Below, one piece after another: positions 29,517 through 40,105 of a stretch of DNA of 64,000 nucleotides. The DNA lies in the NCBI RefSeq assembly GCF_001642575.1, contig NZ_LXNG01000022.1, positions 1 to 64,000 on the forward strand, read 5' to 3'. Under the pieces are notes generated by a model, which saw only the letters and a program-made list of their open reading frames with translations, searched no databases and was not told where the DNA came from. How positions within the stretch are numbered: position 1 is the first letter of the stretch; every line of letters starts with the position of its first letter. A program made the translations under genes and the position numbers. The stretch comes from Xanthomonas floridensis. GTDB taxonomy: Bacteria > Pseudomonadota > Gammaproteobacteria > Xanthomonadales > Xanthomonadaceae.

Positions 29517-29981
29517 TTAGTCGCGGGTGAGTCTGGCCACGGTCTGGCGCGCGGCGGTATCGACCAACTGCCAGACATCCTCGAAATCCTGGCTGCCGCC
29601 GGTGTACGGGTCGGGGATCTCGTCGCGTGCGTCCACACCGGCCCATGGCAACCACAGCGCGACCTTGTCGCGCTGTGGCGCCGGTGCCAGCCGCTGCAAA
29701 TCGCGCAGGTTGCTGGTATCTGCGCACAGCAGCCAATCGAAATGCTCGAAGTCTTCGTGCCGTACCTGCCGCGCACGCAAGTCGGCAATATCGACGCCGT
29801 GCCCGCGCGCGCAGCGGATGGCGCGCGGGTCCGGCGGCTCGCCCGCATGCCAGTCGCCGGTACCGGCCGAATCGACCTGGATGCGCCGCGACAAACGGGC
29901 TTCATCCAGCCGCGCACGCAAGGCACCCTCGCCCATCGGCGAGCGGCAGATATTGCCCAGGCAGACGATCAACAGCTTCAT
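29517..29981 (-). CDS. Low molecular weight protein-tyrosine phosphatase
   Basis: This 154-aa protein has the N-terminal P-loop CLGNICRS (nucleophile Cys7, Arg13) and the general-acid region IPDPYTGG. Close relatives include Wzb/Ptp enzymes that dephosphorylate tyrosine kinases of exopolysaccharide export, and housekeeping forms. Its place in the kdsB series, not an exopolysaccharide locus, matches the Pseudomonas arrangement kdsB-ptp. It overlaps kdsB by 4 bp. Confidence 0.93.
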   Translation of the reverse strand: MKLLIVCLGNICRSPMGEGALRARLDEARLSRRIQVDSAGTGDWHAGEPPDPRAIRCARGHGVDIADLRARQVRHEDFEHFDWLLCADTSNLRDLQRLAPAPQRDKVALWLPWAGVDARDEIPDPYTGGSQDFEDVWQLVDTAARQTVARLTRD

Positions 29982-30757
29982 GCCGACGCTACCCGCGCCT
30001 GTGCGCGCGCGAGATCGTCAGGAGTATCGATGCCGGGCGGAAACTGCTCCGGCGTCAGTGCGACCGCGATGCGATGGCCTGCTTCCATGGCGCGCAGTTG
30101 TTCCAGCGATTCGATACGCTCCAGCAGGCCCGGCGGCATCGCCGCAAAGCGCTGCAGGAAGCCGGCGCGATAGGCATAGATGCCGATATGGCGCAGCCAC
30201 TGGACGTCGTCAGGCAGCCGCTCGCGCTGGCTGGCGAAGCTGTCGCGATGCCAGGGAATCGGCGCACGACTGAAATACAGCGCATCGCCGCCAGCGGTGC
30301 GGACCAGCTTCACCACATTGGGATCGAACAGGTCATGCGCGCTATCGACCGGTGCGGCCAGCGTGGCCATGTCGGCGCCGGACTGCAGCAACAGCTCGGC
30401 TACCGCGCGAATACCGGCCGCCGGCGCGAACGGTTCATCCCCCTGCAAGTTGACCACGCAAGTGTCCGCATCCCAGCCGGCAATGCGTGCGCATTCGGCC
30501 AGCCGGTCGGTACCAGAGACGTGCGCCTGGCCGGTCATGGCAACGTGCACGCCAGGCAGTCGTTCGACCACCTCGGCGATGCGCGCATCGTCGGTCGCCA
30601 CCCAGACCTCTCTGGCACCGGCAGCCAGCGCCCGCTCGGCCACATGCTGGATCATCGGGCGGTCGCCGATACGTTGCAGCGGTTTGCCCGGCAGGCGGGT
30701 GGAGGCATAGCGCGCCGGGATGGCAACGACGAAATCGACAGGCGATGGATGGGTCAT
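29978..30757 (-). CDS. kdsB: 3-deoxy-manno-octulosonate cytidylyltransferase
   Basis: This 259-aa protein begins [20 protein letters not shown], the nucleotide-binding motif of CMP-KDO synthetases. It also has [37 protein letters not shown] and [12 protein letters not shown]. It activates KDO as CMP-KDO for attachment to lipid A. It is separated from lpxK by a 296-bp gap (30758-31053) in which I see no gene, including no Trm112-like small ORF; the gap may hold a kdsB promoter. Confidence 0.96.
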   Translation of the reverse strand: MTHPSPVDFVVAIPARYASTRLPGKPLQRIGDRPMIQHVAERALAAGAREVWVATDDARIAEVVERLPGVHVAMTGQAHVSGTDRLAECARIAGWDADTCVVNLQGDEPFAPAAGIRAVAELLLQSGADMATLAAPVDSAHDLFDPNVVKLVRTAGGDALYFSRAPIPWHRDSFASQRERLPDDVQWLRHIGIYAYRAGFLQRFAAMPPGLLERIESLEQLRAMEAGHRIAVALTPEQFPPGIDTPDDLARAQARVASA

Positions 30758-31053
30758 GCGTGGACGTTCTCGACGGCGGTGAATGGAAGCGGAAATCCTG
30801 GTGGTGCCACCTGCAGCGCGTGATCGGCGCTGATGGCAGTGTCATGGCCCTGCTGCGGGGGGTAACGTCGCGGGGTTGTCAGTGTATCGACCGGAGTGTG
30901 GATGCCGGGGCATGTGCGGGTTCGCCACAGCGATTGCAACTGACATCCTAGACAGGCCGCCGATGCGGGCTGTCAGCGACGCTGCCTCGACACCCCGGCA
31001 GGGGCTCAATCCAGCCTTTCTCAGGCTGCGCCCGCGCGTGCCGCACGCCCCCC

Positions 31054-32091
31054 TCACGCGCCCTGGCGGCTCGCCAGGGTGTTCAACCGGTCCAGCAGGC
31101 TCACCCAGAACGCAGCCGGCAGCTCGGCCCTGAGCGGCACGCTGTACAGCCACTCATCGGCGAACGGACGGCATTTCACCGCGTCCTTTTCGGTCATCAA
31201 TACCGGCAGGCGGCTACCAAAACTGAAATCCGCTGCCGTGTAGACATGATGGTCGGGGAATGCGTGCGGCACGACCCCGATGCCGCGCGCGCGCAGCATG
31301 GCGAAAAAGCGTTCTGGATTGGCGATACCGGCAACCGCATGCACGCGTTGCCCGGCCAACATACTCAAAGGCTGTGCCCGCTTCCCATCCATCGGCTGCA
31401 CGCTGTCGATGCTCAGCCGCATCTGCCACTCACCGAAACCGGCATCGGCTGGCGCCTGCGGCGCGGCAGAAGCGCTGGCCTGGCCGAGATTGATCACGCG
31501 GAAGTCGCATTCCTGCGCGCGTGCAGCTGGTTCGCGCAGCGGCCCGGCAGGCAGCAGGCGGCCATTGCCGTAGCGGCGCTGGCCATCGACCACTTCGATT
31601 TCCACATCGCGGGCCAGCCGGTAGTGCTGCAGTCCGTCGTCGCACACGATGATGTCGCACCCCGCTTCGACCAGGGCGCGTGCAGCCGCCACACGGTTGC
31701 CGTCCACGCGGACGCGTGCGCCGGTCTTCCAGGCGATCAACACCGGCTCATCGCCCCCCAGTGCCACTGGCGTGTCCGCGTCGACCCAGCGGGCGGTGCC
31801 GGCGTCGTCGCGGCCGTAGCCACGGCTGGCGACGCCGGGAGTCCAGCCGGCTTCCTGCAGCTTGGACACCAGCGCGATGGTCAGCGGCGTCTTGCCGGTG
31901 CCGCCTGCGGTGACGTTGCCAACCACGATCACCGGCACCGGCACGCCGTGCCGCTTGCGCCAGCCGCGGCGATACAGGCCGCGCCGTACTGCAATCGCGG
32001 CACCGTAGATCGGTGCCAACAGGCGTACCGGCAGCGGAATCGGAGTGTTGTCGTACCAATAGCCCGGCGTGCGGGCGCCACGCTTGCTCAT
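31054..32091 (-). CDS. lpxK: Tetraacyldisaccharide 4'-kinase
   Basis: This 345-aa protein has an N-terminal membrane-associating segment followed by the LpxK P-loop variant [17 protein letters not shown] (about 56-72), then [27 protein letters not shown] and [15 protein letters not shown]. It phosphorylates the 4' position of the lipid A precursor, an essential inner-membrane step. It overlaps msbA by 4 bp, coupling lipid A completion to export. Confidence 0.96.
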   Translation of the reverse strand: MSKRGARTPGYWYDNTPIPLPVRLLAPIYGAAIAVRRGLYRRGWRKRHGVPVPVIVVGNVTAGGTGKTPLTIALVSKLQEAGWTPGVASRGYGRDDAGTARWVDADTPVALGGDEPVLIAWKTGARVRVDGNRVAAARALVEAGCDIIVCDDGLQHYRLARDVEIEVVDGQRRYGNGRLLPAGPLREPAARAQECDFRVINLGQASASAAPQAPADAGFGEWQMRLSIDSVQPMDGKRAQPLSMLAGQRVHAVAGIANPERFFAMLRARGIGVVPHAFPDHHVYTAADFSFGSRLPVLMTEKDAVKCRPFADEWLYSVPLRAELPAAFWVSLLDRLNTLASRQGA

Positions 32092-33857
32092 GCCTGACGT
32101 TCGCGAAACTGCATGCCGTGCAGATGCGAATACAACCCGCCCTGCGCCAGCAATTCGGTGTGGGTGCCGCGCTCGACGATACGGCCCTGGTCCATCACCA
32201 GGACCTGGTCGGCGTGTTCGATGGTGGACAGGCGGTGTGCAATCACCAGCGTGGTGCGGTCGGGCATCAGCTTGTGCAAGGCGTCCTGCACCAGCCGCTC
32301 CGACTCGTTGTCCAGCGCAGCGGTGGCCTCGTCCAGGATCAGGATCGGCGCGTCCTTGAGCATCGCGCGTGCGATGGCCAGACGCTGGCGCTGGCCGCCG
32401 GACAAGCGCCCACCCTTGGCGCCGACATGCGACTGCAAGCCCTCAGGTAACTGCGCGACGAACTCCATGGCGTTGGCACCGAGAATGGCGCGCTCCAGTT
32501 GCCCGGCATCGGCATTGCGCATTTCGCCATAGGCGACATTGTCGGCAATGCTGCCGTCGAACAGCATCACCTGCTGGCCGACCAGCGCAATCTGGCGACG
32601 CAGGTCGGCCAGCGAATAGGCCTGCACCGGATGCCCGTCGAGCAGGATCTGCCCAGCCTCGGCCTCGTAGAACCGTGGGATCAGCTTGATCAGGCTGGAT
32701 TTGCCGCTGCCGGAACGACCAACGATCGCGGTGACCGTGCCGGGCTGGGCGACGAAGCTGACATCGGCCAGGGCTGGGTTCACCTGTTCCGGATAGCGCG
32801 CGGTCACGCCGCGAAACTCGATCAAGCCCTTGGCACGCGTCAACGGCAACGTGCCCTGATCCGGCTCGTCCGGGCTGTCGAGCACCGAGAACAGCCGCTC
32901 GGCCGAGGCCAGGCCGCGCTGCACCATGTTCTGCACATTGGTGAGCTGCTTGAGGCCCGGGATGATCGTCAGCATCGAGGTCATCAACACCACGAAGTCG
33001 CCTGCGGTCAGGCGCCCGGCCAGGGCTTGCGCACCGGCCACGAACAGCAGCGCCGACAGGCCGATCGCGCCGATCATCTGCACCGTGGCGGTGGAAATGC
33101 CGCGGGTGGATTCGACCTTCATCGCCAGGCGCAGGTTGCGGTCGGCCAGCGCGCCGTAACGCTCCATCTCGGTCTGTTGGGCACCGTAGATCTTGACCTC
33201 CTGATGACTGGACAAGGTCTGATCGGCCGCCTGCAGCAAGTGCGCGCCGCTTTCCTGGATGCTGTGGCTGATGCGCCGATAGCGCCGCGCCACCTTGTCC
33301 ATCACCCAGGCCAGCACCGGCGCCAGCACCACGATGGTGAGCGTGACCTGCCAGCTATGCCACAGCATCAGCGCCAGTGCGCCGATCACCTGCAGCGATT
33401 GCTGGATCATCACCTTGACCGCGTCCACGGCCGCCTGCGCGACTTGATCCGAATCCGAGCCCAGGCGGATCAGCATCGAAGGTACCGGCTCTGAATCGAA
33501 GCGCGAACCCGGCAGACGCAGATACTTGGACATCACCTTGACGCGCAGATCGCGTGCGATGCTGCGCGCGGACTTGCCCATCGCCATATCGGTGATGTAG
33601 CCGGCAACGCCACGCACCACGAACAGCAGGATGATCTGCACCGGCAGCCAGCGGCTGACTTCGGGATTCTTGTAGATGAAAGTTTCGTCGGTGATCGGCT
33701 TCATCAACGCCAGGAAACCGGTGGTGCCTGCCGCCTCCACCAGTGCGGCGATCAACGCAGCGATCAACAACAGCCGATAGGGCCTGGCGAAGGCCAACAG
33801 GCGACGGTACGTGCGCCAGGACGAGACTGGCGCCGGGCGGTCGTTGGGGGTGGTCAC
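32088..33857 (-). CDS. msbA: Lipid A export ATP-binding/permease protein MsbA
   Basis: This 589-aa protein is a type I ABC half-transporter with six membrane helices (about 20-310), Walker [10 protein letters not shown], signature [10 protein letters not shown] and Walker [13 protein letters not shown]. MsbA homodimers flip lipid A-core to the periplasmic face. The neighbours (exbBD upstream, lpxK and kdsB downstream) confirm the lipopolysaccharide context. Its GTG/ATG region overlaps the exbD stop by 4 bp. Confidence 0.96.
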   Translation of the reverse strand: MTTPNDRPAPVSSWRTYRRLLAFARPYRLLLIAALIAALVEAAGTTGFLALMKPITDETFIYKNPEVSRWLPVQIILLFVVRGVAGYITDMAMGKSARSIARDLRVKVMSKYLRLPGSRFDSEPVPSMLIRLGSDSDQVAQAAVDAVKVMIQQSLQVIGALALMLWHSWQVTLTIVVLAPVLAWVMDKVARRYRRISHSIQESGAHLLQAADQTLSSHQEVKIYGAQQTEMERYGALADRNLRLAMKVESTRGISTATVQMIGAIGLSALLFVAGAQALAGRLTAGDFVVLMTSMLTIIPGLKQLTNVQNMVQRGLASAERLFSVLDSPDEPDQGTLPLTRAKGLIEFRGVTARYPEQVNPALADVSFVAQPGTVTAIVGRSGSGKSSLIKLIPRFYEAEAGQILLDGHPVQAYSLADLRRQIALVGQQVMLFDGSIADNVAYGEMRNADAGQLERAILGANAMEFVAQLPEGLQSHVGAKGGRLSGGQRQRLAIARAMLKDAPILILDEATAALDNESERLVQDALHKLMPDRTTLVIAHRLSTIEHADQVLVMDQGRIVERGTHTELLAQGGLYSHLHGMQFRERQA

Positions 33858-34309
33858 TGGCGGGTTCCGTTCTTGCTGGTGTTGCCGCCGCTGCCGGTCT
33901 GCGGCGCGGTGGCGATGGCAATGCGCCGGAAGCCGAGCTGGCCCAGCGCGTCCTGCGCAGTGACCACGGCCTGGTACGGCGTACGCGCATCGGCGCGCAT
34001 CAGCACTGTCTGTTCGCGGTCATCGCCGGCAATCTGGGCGATGGTCTGCTTCAAAGACTCGACATCCGAGCGCAGCACTTCCTGATCGTTGATGAAGTAG
34101 TGCCCGTCGGCGTTGACCAGCACGCTGAGCGAGCGCGGCGGCGCGCTGGTGTTCTGGTCGCTGGCGGTCGGCAACTGCAGTTGCAGCGTGGACCGTGCGT
34201 CGAAGGTCGTGGTCACCACGAAGAAGATGATGAGGACGAGGATGACGTCAATCAATGGCACCAGGTCGATATGCGGCTCGTCCTGGTTTCGGTCGCTGCC
34301 GATGCGCAT
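33854..34309 (-). CDS. exbD: Biopolymer transport protein ExbD
   Basis: This 151-aa protein has one N-terminal membrane helix with the proton-path Asp (HIDLVPLIDVILVLIIFF) and a periplasmic ExbD/TolR domain (VNADGHYFINDQEVLRSDVESL). It works with ExbB as a proton-driven motor. In this cluster type (comEC-exbB-exbD-msbA-lpxK) no tonB is present, so its partner is probably another transducer, or the motor may serve envelope transport. Its start is 3 bp from the exbB stop codon. Confidence 0.93.
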   Translation of the reverse strand: MRIGSDRNQDEPHIDLVPLIDVILVLIIFFVVTTTFDARSTLQLQLPTASDQNTSAPPRSLSVLVNADGHYFINDQEVLRSDVESLKQTIAQIAGDDREQTVLMRADARTPYQAVVTAQDALGQLGFRRIAIATAPQTGSGGNTSKNGTRQ

Positions 34310-34312
34310 CCG

Positions 34313-34975
34313 TCAGCCCTTTGCCGTGGCCGGCTTGGTGCCCGGCGCTGCTGGCGTTGCGGAGGGCGCAACCACGCGCCCGTCCATGGTATCCAGCAAC
34401 AGCGTTGCCTCCTGCTCCATCTCGATGATGTAACCGGCGATGCGCCCCTTGAAGAACCGGTGCGCCATCAGCGCCGGCACCGCGATGATCATTCCCGTGG
34501 CGGTGCACACCAGCGCCTTGCCGATGCCGCCGGCCAGCTGATTTACGTCACCCACGCCATGGTCGAGGATGCCCAGGAACATCTGGATCATGCCGACGAC
34601 GGTGCCCAGCAAGCCCAGCAATGGTCCGGCCGAGGCGATCGTGCCCAGCGCGTTCAGATAACGCTCCATGCGGTGCACCACATGGCGCCCCGTGTCCTCG
34701 ATGCGTTCGCGGACCAGATCGCGCGGCCGGCCGCGCACATCCAGTGCGGCCGCCAGCAAGGCGCCCAGCGGCGAATTGCGCCGCAGCGACTCGATATGGG
34801 TGGGGTCAAGCTTGCCGCGTGCGGCCCAGTTACGCACTTCCTCGCCCAGACCCGGCGGCGTCACCTCGTTGCGGCGCAGGGTCCACAGACGTTCCAGCAC
34901 GATCGCCAGTGCGATCACACCCAACAACAGCAACGGCACCATCGGCCAACCGCCCGCCTTGACCAGCTCCAACAC
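34313..34975 (-). CDS. exbB: MotA/TolQ/ExbB proton channel protein
   Basis: The 220-aa protein starts from GTG at 34975, chosen because GGAGG lies 9 bases upstream and the family N-terminus (LELVKAGGWPMVPLLLLGVIA) begins there; a longer frame has no membrane character. Three membrane helices and the conserved TolQ-type region (GPLLGLLGTVVGMIQMF, IGKALVCTATGMIIAVPA) are present. It forms the motor channel with ExbD. The C-terminal tail is Ala/Pro-rich. It lies 28 bp downstream of comEC. Confidence 0.94.
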   Translation of the reverse strand: MLELVKAGGWPMVPLLLLGVIALAIVLERLWTLRRNEVTPPGLGEEVRNWAARGKLDPTHIESLRRNSPLGALLAAALDVRGRPRDLVRERIEDTGRHVVHRMERYLNALGTIASAGPLLGLLGTVVGMIQMFLGILDHGVGDVNQLAGGIGKALVCTATGMIIAVPALMAHRFFKGRIAGYIIEMEQEATLLLDTMDGRVVAPSATPAAPGTKPATAKG

Positions 34976-35003
34976 GATTCGATTCCTCCGGCAACGCGGC
35001 CGC

Positions 35004-37412
35004 CTATTCGCTGGCCGATAGGATAGCAGCCGACCGCCGCCGTTCCGCAGCATCCCACAGCCGCGGCTGCCAATGCCGCCGCTCGCGCACCTGCAAGCCG
35101 TCCGCTCCCAGCCAGACCCTGATCGCACCGGACTGGGCAGTATCGAGCACTTCGGCGCCACTGCCCTGCCAACGCTGTACCACCTGCGCCCGCGGGTGCC
35201 CGAACCGGTTGCCGTGCCCGGACGACACAAGCGCCAACCGCGCGCCGCTGGCGGCAATCAAGCCGGCATGCGAGCCATCCGCACTGCCATGATGCGGCAC
35301 TACCACCAACTCCGCCCGCAACAGCGGTGCGTGGTCGCGCAGCAGCCTCTGCTCGACCAGCGCATCGATATCGCCCGGTAGCAGCGCGCTGGCATAACGT
35401 GTCTCGACCCGCAGCACGCAACTGGATTGATTGCGCAGGTACGGAAACGCCGGCCCGGGATGCAGGACCCGAAAGCGCACGCCATCCCACTCCCACTGCT
35501 GGCCGGAGTGACAGCGCGTGCTGACATCCAGCGGCGCACCTGGCGGCGCGGCGGTCATCGCGACCGGCATGCCGGCACGCACCGCCGCATAGCCGCCGGC
35601 GTGATCCGCATCGGCATGGCTGAGCACGATGGCATCCAGCCGGCGCACTCCAAGTGCGTGCAAGGCGGGCAGCACCACGCGCTCGCCGGCATCGAAGCCA
35701 TCGCGCACCGCCGGGCCGGTATCCACCAATAGAGCATGGTGCTGGGTACGCACCAGCACCGCCAGGCCCTGCCCTACATCCAGTACATGGATGTCGGCCT
35801 CGCCCGCGACGGGCAAGGCGCGATCGGGCCACAACAGCGGCAACCACAGCAGACAGGCCATGGCCTTGCCCGGGGTGCCTCGCGGCAGCAGTAGCCAGAA
35901 CGCGCCGAGCAACGCAGCGATCAGCGCGATGGCATCGGATTCGGGCACCCACCATAACGCCACAGTGGTCTGCCCGAGCCAGACAAAACCGGGCCAGGTC
36001 AGTTCGAAACACCAGCCTGCCAGTTGCCAGGCCCAGACCCCTGCGCCGGCATACAGGGCTTCCAGCGCCGTGCCGATCAGGCACAGCGGCACGACCACGA
36101 AGGTCCACCAGGGAATGGCAATGAGATTGGCGAACGGCCCCACCAGGGATGCCTGCCCGAACAGGCTGATGGTGAGCGGCAACAAGCCCACAGTGGCGAC
36201 TGCCTGCGCAGAGAGAAAGCCGCGCACGATGGCGCGGTCATCCGATGGCAGGCACCACACCAGCCAGGCGACACCGGCAAAACTGAGCCAGAAGCCGACC
36301 ACCAGCACGCTCAGCGGATCCCATAGCAGCACCGCCAGCAAGGCCAGCGCGAGCATTTGCGCGGTCGTGGCGTGTCGCCGCGTGACCCGCGCCAATGCCA
36401 CGACCGCGATCATCAGCACGGTCCGGACGGTGGGCAGCGCCAGCCCCGCGAGCACGGCGTAAGCCGCCGCGCCGAACAATGCTGCCAGCGCGGCCGCATG
36501 AACGCGTGGAATCAGCAAGGCAAGACCGGGCCGCCATCGCCACAGCGCTGCGACCGCCAGCGCGAAGAAGCCGGCGACAAGGCCGACATGGAATCCCGAA
36601 ATCGCGATCAGGTGGCTGAGCCCGGTCGCGCGCAAGGTGGCCCAGGCCGCATCGTCAAGACCGCGGGTGTCGCCCAACGCCAGCGCACGCAGATACGGCG
36701 CCGACGAGCCAGGTACTTGGTCAGCGATGCGTTGCGACATGCGATCGCGCCAGGCATCCACACCGCGTGGCGCGGCAAGCGGGTGGGCGGCGCCGGGGTC
36801 ACGCACATAGCCGGTCGCCGCGATGCGCTGCGCCAGTGCCTGGCGTTCGGCATCGAACCCTCCCGGGTTTCGCAACCCGCGCGGCGCACGCAACTTGAGC
36901 TGCAGTTGCCACCGGGCACCGGCCCGCAATGCGGCGCGTGGCCCGACCTGCTGCGCCTGGAAGGCGTCGTACCACGCCAGTTGCAGCAGCTTGCCGCGCA
37001 CTGCCGCCGGCTGCGCCTGATCGCGATCGACACGCAACTGGAATCGGGTGCGCCGCTGCTCGGCCACGGGCAGCCCGACCACCTGGCCACGGACCGTGTG
37101 ATCGTGCGTTTCGTCCTCTGGACGCAACTGCGACTGCAATGCACGACCAGCATGCCAACCGGTAAGCGCGAAGCCCAGCACCATGGTTGCAAGCATCAGC
37201 ATCCAGACCGCCGCGCGCGGACGCCGCCACAAGATCCCGACGATGCTCACCAGGCCTGCGCTGCCAAGGGCTGCATAGATCGCGGACGACACGACGGCCG
37301 GTGACCACGCGCAGCCGGCCACACCCAGCAGCAAGGCCACCGCAATGGGGACGGCCGACGCAAGCGGTGCCGGTGTCACCCTAGGTGCCGAGACATCCAT
37401 GCCACTCGCCAT
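35004..37412 (-). CDS. comEC: Competence protein ComEC/Rec2
   Basis: The 802-aa protein has an N-terminal membrane and DUF4131 part (about 10-190), a polytopic Competence domain (about 215-500, GLSHLIAISGFHVGLVAGFFA) and a C-terminal metallo-beta-lactamase domain (VLDVGQGLAVLVRTQHHALLV, LSHADADHAGGY, VVPHHGS). ComEC forms the inner-membrane channel for single-stranded DNA during natural transformation. All three parts look intact. ATG 37400 (MDVSAPRV) is an alternative start. Confidence 0.95.
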   Translation of the reverse strand: MASGMDVSAPRVTPAPLASAVPIAVALLLGVAGCAWSPAVVSSAIYAALGSAGLVSIVGILWRRPRAAVWMLMLATMVLGFALTGWHAGRALQSQLRPEDETHDHTVRGQVVGLPVAEQRRTRFQLRVDRDQAQPAAVRGKLLQLAWYDAFQAQQVGPRAALRAGARWQLQLKLRAPRGLRNPGGFDAERQALAQRIAATGYVRDPGAAHPLAAPRGVDAWRDRMSQRIADQVPGSSAPYLRALALGDTRGLDDAAWATLRATGLSHLIAISGFHVGLVAGFFALAVAALWRWRPGLALLIPRVHAAALAALFGAAAYAVLAGLALPTVRTVLMIAVVALARVTRRHATTAQMLALALLAVLLWDPLSVLVVGFWLSFAGVAWLVWCLPSDDRAIVRGFLSAQAVATVGLLPLTISLFGQASLVGPFANLIAIPWWTFVVVPLCLIGTALEALYAGAGVWAWQLAGWCFELTWPGFVWLGQTTVALWWVPESDAIALIAALLGAFWLLLPRGTPGKAMACLLWLPLLWPDRALPVAGEADIHVLDVGQGLAVLVRTQHHALLVDTGPAVRDGFDAGERVVLPALHALGVRRLDAIVLSHADADHAGGYAAVRAGMPVAMTAAPPGAPLDVSTRCHSGQQWEWDGVRFRVLHPGPAFPYLRNQSSCVLRVETRYASALLPGDIDALVEQRLLRDHAPLLRAELVVVPHHGSADGSHAGLIAASGARLALVSSGHGNRFGHPRAQVVQRWQGSGAEVLDTAQSGAIRVWLGADGLQVRERRHWQPRLWDAAERRRSAAILSASE

Positions 37413-38207
37413 CCTGATCGTCCTGAATCCACGCCCTCAGGCTAGACCACGCTGTCTAGCGTCCATAGCAGTGGTTTGCCCGCTGCATGGTAGGAAGAAG
37501 ACCGGTTCGCCGTGGCGGATCTTCGTCATCCCGAGCGCTCCGACCAACCGACAGAAGCAATCATCAGGACGCATACGTGGTGGTGTCGTCGGAGTGTGTG
37601 TCGAACGCCATCCGCAACAAGCCCGTCTCCGCCACGATGCACTGCCGGTTCGCGACGCTCGAGGAACTGGCGATCGATATCGCGATCATCGCGATCCGGA
37701 TGCTGCCTCCCGCATCGGGGCCGTCGGGTCGAGCCAGCTCACCGACCCGCGGTGGCGCGATCTGCAGGCACTGTGGTGGCCTTCAGCACAAGGGCCGCCC
37801 TCAGCATGGCATGGCATGACCGATCCGACGCCAAAGCACCCAAAGGAGCACCGAGCGGCGATGAAGCGCGTGCCCTCACGTGAGGCGCCGAGCACCACCA
37901 TTGACGACAGGCGTTCCGGTCGCAGCCCGCAACTGCCCTGCCAAACCGTCGCGACCTCACTTCAGCCAGTTAGGCATCGAAGATCGAAGCGGCAGGTTGT
38001 CATCCCGAACTCTTCCACGTATGGCGCTGGCACAGAGCACACGTGTGTGATCGCGCGATCAGGTGCGTGTGTGAATCCGTACAGACGGACAAAGACCGGC
38101 GATGCGACACACCACATGCAGCCATCCGTCCACTGCAAATCAAGCATTCGCCTCGATTTCATGGGACAGGCGCTATGGTCGGGGCTGTTATCGAGGAGTA
38201 CCCCCAC
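37413..38207. other. 795-bp gap without a supported gene
   Basis: Several frames are open over 300 bp, but none shows a recognisable family, codon pattern or ribosome-binding site, and they contain much Arg/Ser/Pro as GC-rich non-coding DNA does. The promoter of the PRISE gene is expected near its right end; the comEC promoter near its left end. Decayed coding sequence cannot be excluded. Confidence 0.4.
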
Positions 38208-39272
38208 ATGCGTAAGGGCATTGCATTGATTGTCGGCGTGACCGGCATTTCCGGTTACAACCTCGCCAACGTGCTGGTGGCTGAGGGCTGGACCGTCTAC
38301 GGCCTGGCACGTCGGCCGCTGCCGCAGGACGGTGTCATCCCGGTCGCTGCCGATCTGCTGGACGCCGAAGGCACCCGCACCGCGTTGCAGGGCTTGCCGA
38401 TTACCCACGTGTTCTTCTGTACCTGGACGCGGCGCGACACCGAGCGCGAAAACGTCGAGGCCAATGGCGCGATGATGCGCAACCTCTGCGAGGCCTTGAG
38501 CCATGCCCCGTTGCAGCATATGGCCTTGGTTACCGGCACCAAGCACTATCTGGGTGCATTCGAAAACTACGGTAGCGGCAAGGCGGAAACGCCATTTCGC
38601 GAAAGCGAGCCGCGCCAGCCGGGCGAGAATTTCTACTACACGCTCGAGGACCTGCTGTTCGCGAACGCCGAGCGCCACGGCTTTGGGTGGAGCGTGCATC
38701 GCTCGCACACCATGATCGGCATGGCCAACGGTAGCAATGCGATGAACATGGGCGTGACGCTGGCGGTCTATGCATCGCTGTGCAAGCACACCGGTCAGCC
38801 GTTCGTGTTTCCGGGCTCGCGGGCGCAATGGAACAGCCTCACCGACCTCACCGATGCTGGCCTGCTCGGTCGACAGCTGGCCTGGGCCGGACTCAGCCCC
38901 GCAGCGCGCAACCAGGCTTTCAACACCGTCAATGGCGATGTGTTTCGCTGGCGCTGGATGTGGGAGCAGATTGCGCAGTTCTTCGAACTCGATGCGGCGC
39001 CCTGCCCCGACGCGCCACAGCCACTGGAAGCACGCCTGACCGAGTCCGCGCCTGCGCTATGGGCCGAGCTGGCCGCCACACACGGCCTGGTGGAAGCGGA
39101 CGTCAATCGGCTGGCCTCGTGGTGGCACACCGATGCGGACCTGGGCCGCGAGATCGAGTGCGTCAACGACATGACCAAGAGCCGCGAACTGGGCTTTGTG
39201 GATTTCTACGACAGCCGCGCCTCGTTCTTCGAACTGTTCACCCGGCTACGGGCGCTGCGCATCATTCCTTGA
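38208..39272 (+). CDS. PRISE-type short-chain reductase (progesterone 5-beta-reductase/iridoid synthase-like)
   Basis: The 354-aa protein starts at ATG 38208 with GAGGAG 8 bases upstream. An extended SDR fold opens with ALIVGVTGISGYNLANVLVA, then VFFCTWTRRDTERENVEAN, LVTGTKHYLGAFENYG (with the family's catalytic Lys) and NFYYTLEDLLFA (Tyr), followed by WSVHRSHTMIGMANGSNAMNMG. These are hallmarks of the PRISE group of NADPH enone reductases, known best from plants and also found in bacteria. Substrate unknown. It is monocistronic. Confidence 0.88.
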   Translation: MRKGIALIVGVTGISGYNLANVLVAEGWTVYGLARRPLPQDGVIPVAADLLDAEGTRTALQGLPITHVFFCTWTRRDTERENVEANGAMMRNLCEALSHAPLQHMALVTGTKHYLGAFENYGSGKAETPFRESEPRQPGENFYYTLEDLLFANAERHGFGWSVHRSHTMIGMANGSNAMNMGVTLAVYASLCKHTGQPFVFPGSRAQWNSLTDLTDAGLLGRQLAWAGLSPAARNQAFNTVNGDVFRWRWMWEQIAQFFELDAAPCPDAPQPLEARLTESAPALWAELAATHGLVEADVNRLASWWHTDADLGREIECVNDMTKSRELGFVDFYDSRASFFELFTRLRALRIIP

Positions 39273-39321
39273 TCTTGTTTTGAGTGTCAGCGCGGGTCTT
39301 CAATGGCCTGCGGTTGCTTCT

Positions 39322-39353
39322 TGCGCCGCCGTCGGGGGACCGACGGCGGCGCA
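39322..39353. terminator. Strong hairpin between convergent PRISE and lolD genes
   Basis: A 14-bp GC-rich perfect stem (TGCGCCGCCGTCGG with its complement) closes a 4-base loop between two convergent genes, 4 bp from the lolD stop codon. No T run follows on either strand, so factor-independent termination is not certain. Confidence 0.5.
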
Positions 39354-39357
39354 GCAC

Positions 39358-40068
39358 TCACACCGCCGAAGGCGCCAGTTCGCGCAGCTTGCCCTGATGC
39401 AGCTCCAGCACGCGATCCAGGCGGCGCGCCAGACCGCGGTCGTGGGTCACCAGCACCAGGCTGGTGCGCTGGGCGCGATTGAGCTCCAGCATCAGCTCGA
39501 ACACCGTGCCGGCGGTCTTGTCGTCGAGGTTGCCGGTGGGTTCATCGCCGAGGACGCAGCCGGGGCGATTGACCAGGGCTCGCGCCACCGCACACCGCTG
39601 ACGCTCTCCACCAGACAGCTCGCTGGGCTTGTGTTCGATGCGATGGCCCAAGCCGACCGATTCCAGCAGTTGCAGCGCCTGTGCGCGCGCAACCGCCACC
39701 TCCTGGCCCGACAGCAGTACCGGCATCATCACGTTTTCCAACGCGGTGAATTCCGGCAGCAGGTGATGGAATTGGTACACGAAGCCGAGCGCCTGGTTAC
39801 GCAACTTGCCGCGCTGGCCGTCGGACAGCGCGGACATGCGCTGGCCTGCGACGTAGACCTCGCCGGAGGTCGGGATATCCAGCCCGCCCAGCAGATGCAG
39901 CAAGGTGCTCTTGCCCGCACCGGAGGCACCGACGATGGCCACCGTTTCGCCAGTCGCTACCGACAGATCCAGGCCGTCGAATACCGGTGTGCGCATCTTG
40001 CCTTCGGCATAGGTCTTGCCCAACGCCTCGGCGCGAATCACCAGATCGGATTGGTTGGGCTTTTGCAT
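39358..40068 (-). CDS. lolD: Lipoprotein-releasing ABC transporter ATPase LolD
   Basis: This 236-aa protein has Walker [11 protein letters not shown]-loop region [12 protein letters not shown], signature [15 protein letters not shown] and Walker [12 protein letters not shown]. LolCDE extracts mature lipoproteins from the inner membrane for transfer to LolA. ATG 40068 gives the family length and N-terminus ([19 protein letters not shown]). An in-frame ATG at 40113, overlapping the lolC end, would add 15 residues ([14 protein letters not shown]) encoded by a short repeat and is less likely. Confidence 0.93.
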   Translation of the reverse strand: MQKPNQSDLVIRAEALGKTYAEGKMRTPVFDGLDLSVATGETVAIVGASGAGKSTLLHLLGGLDIPTSGEVYVAGQRMSALSDGQRGKLRNQALGFVYQFHHLLPEFTALENVMMPVLLSGQEVAVARAQALQLLESVGLGHRIEHKPSELSGGERQRCAVARALVNRPGCVLGDEPTGNLDDKTAGTVFELMLELNRAQRTSLVLVTHDRGLARRLDRVLELHQGKLRELAPSAV

Positions 40069-40101
40069 TCCCGATTCCCGCTTCGCGAATCCCGATTCCC
40101 G
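40069..40101. repeat. Two direct copies of a 12-bp repeat in the lolC-lolD junction
   Basis: TCCCGATTCCCG occurs at 40069-40080 and 40090-40101 (period 21 bp). On the coding strand this reads CGGGAATCGGGA. Similar GGGAATCGGG-type tandem motifs are common between Xanthomonas genes. It lies directly before the lolD ATG. Confidence 0.75.
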
Positions 40102-40105
40102 GATC

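Noticed and set aside
37345..38229. Open frames in the comEC-PRISE gap as possible genes
   Set aside because: No recognisable domain, no ribosome-binding site, and overlapping frames of equal quality on both strands.
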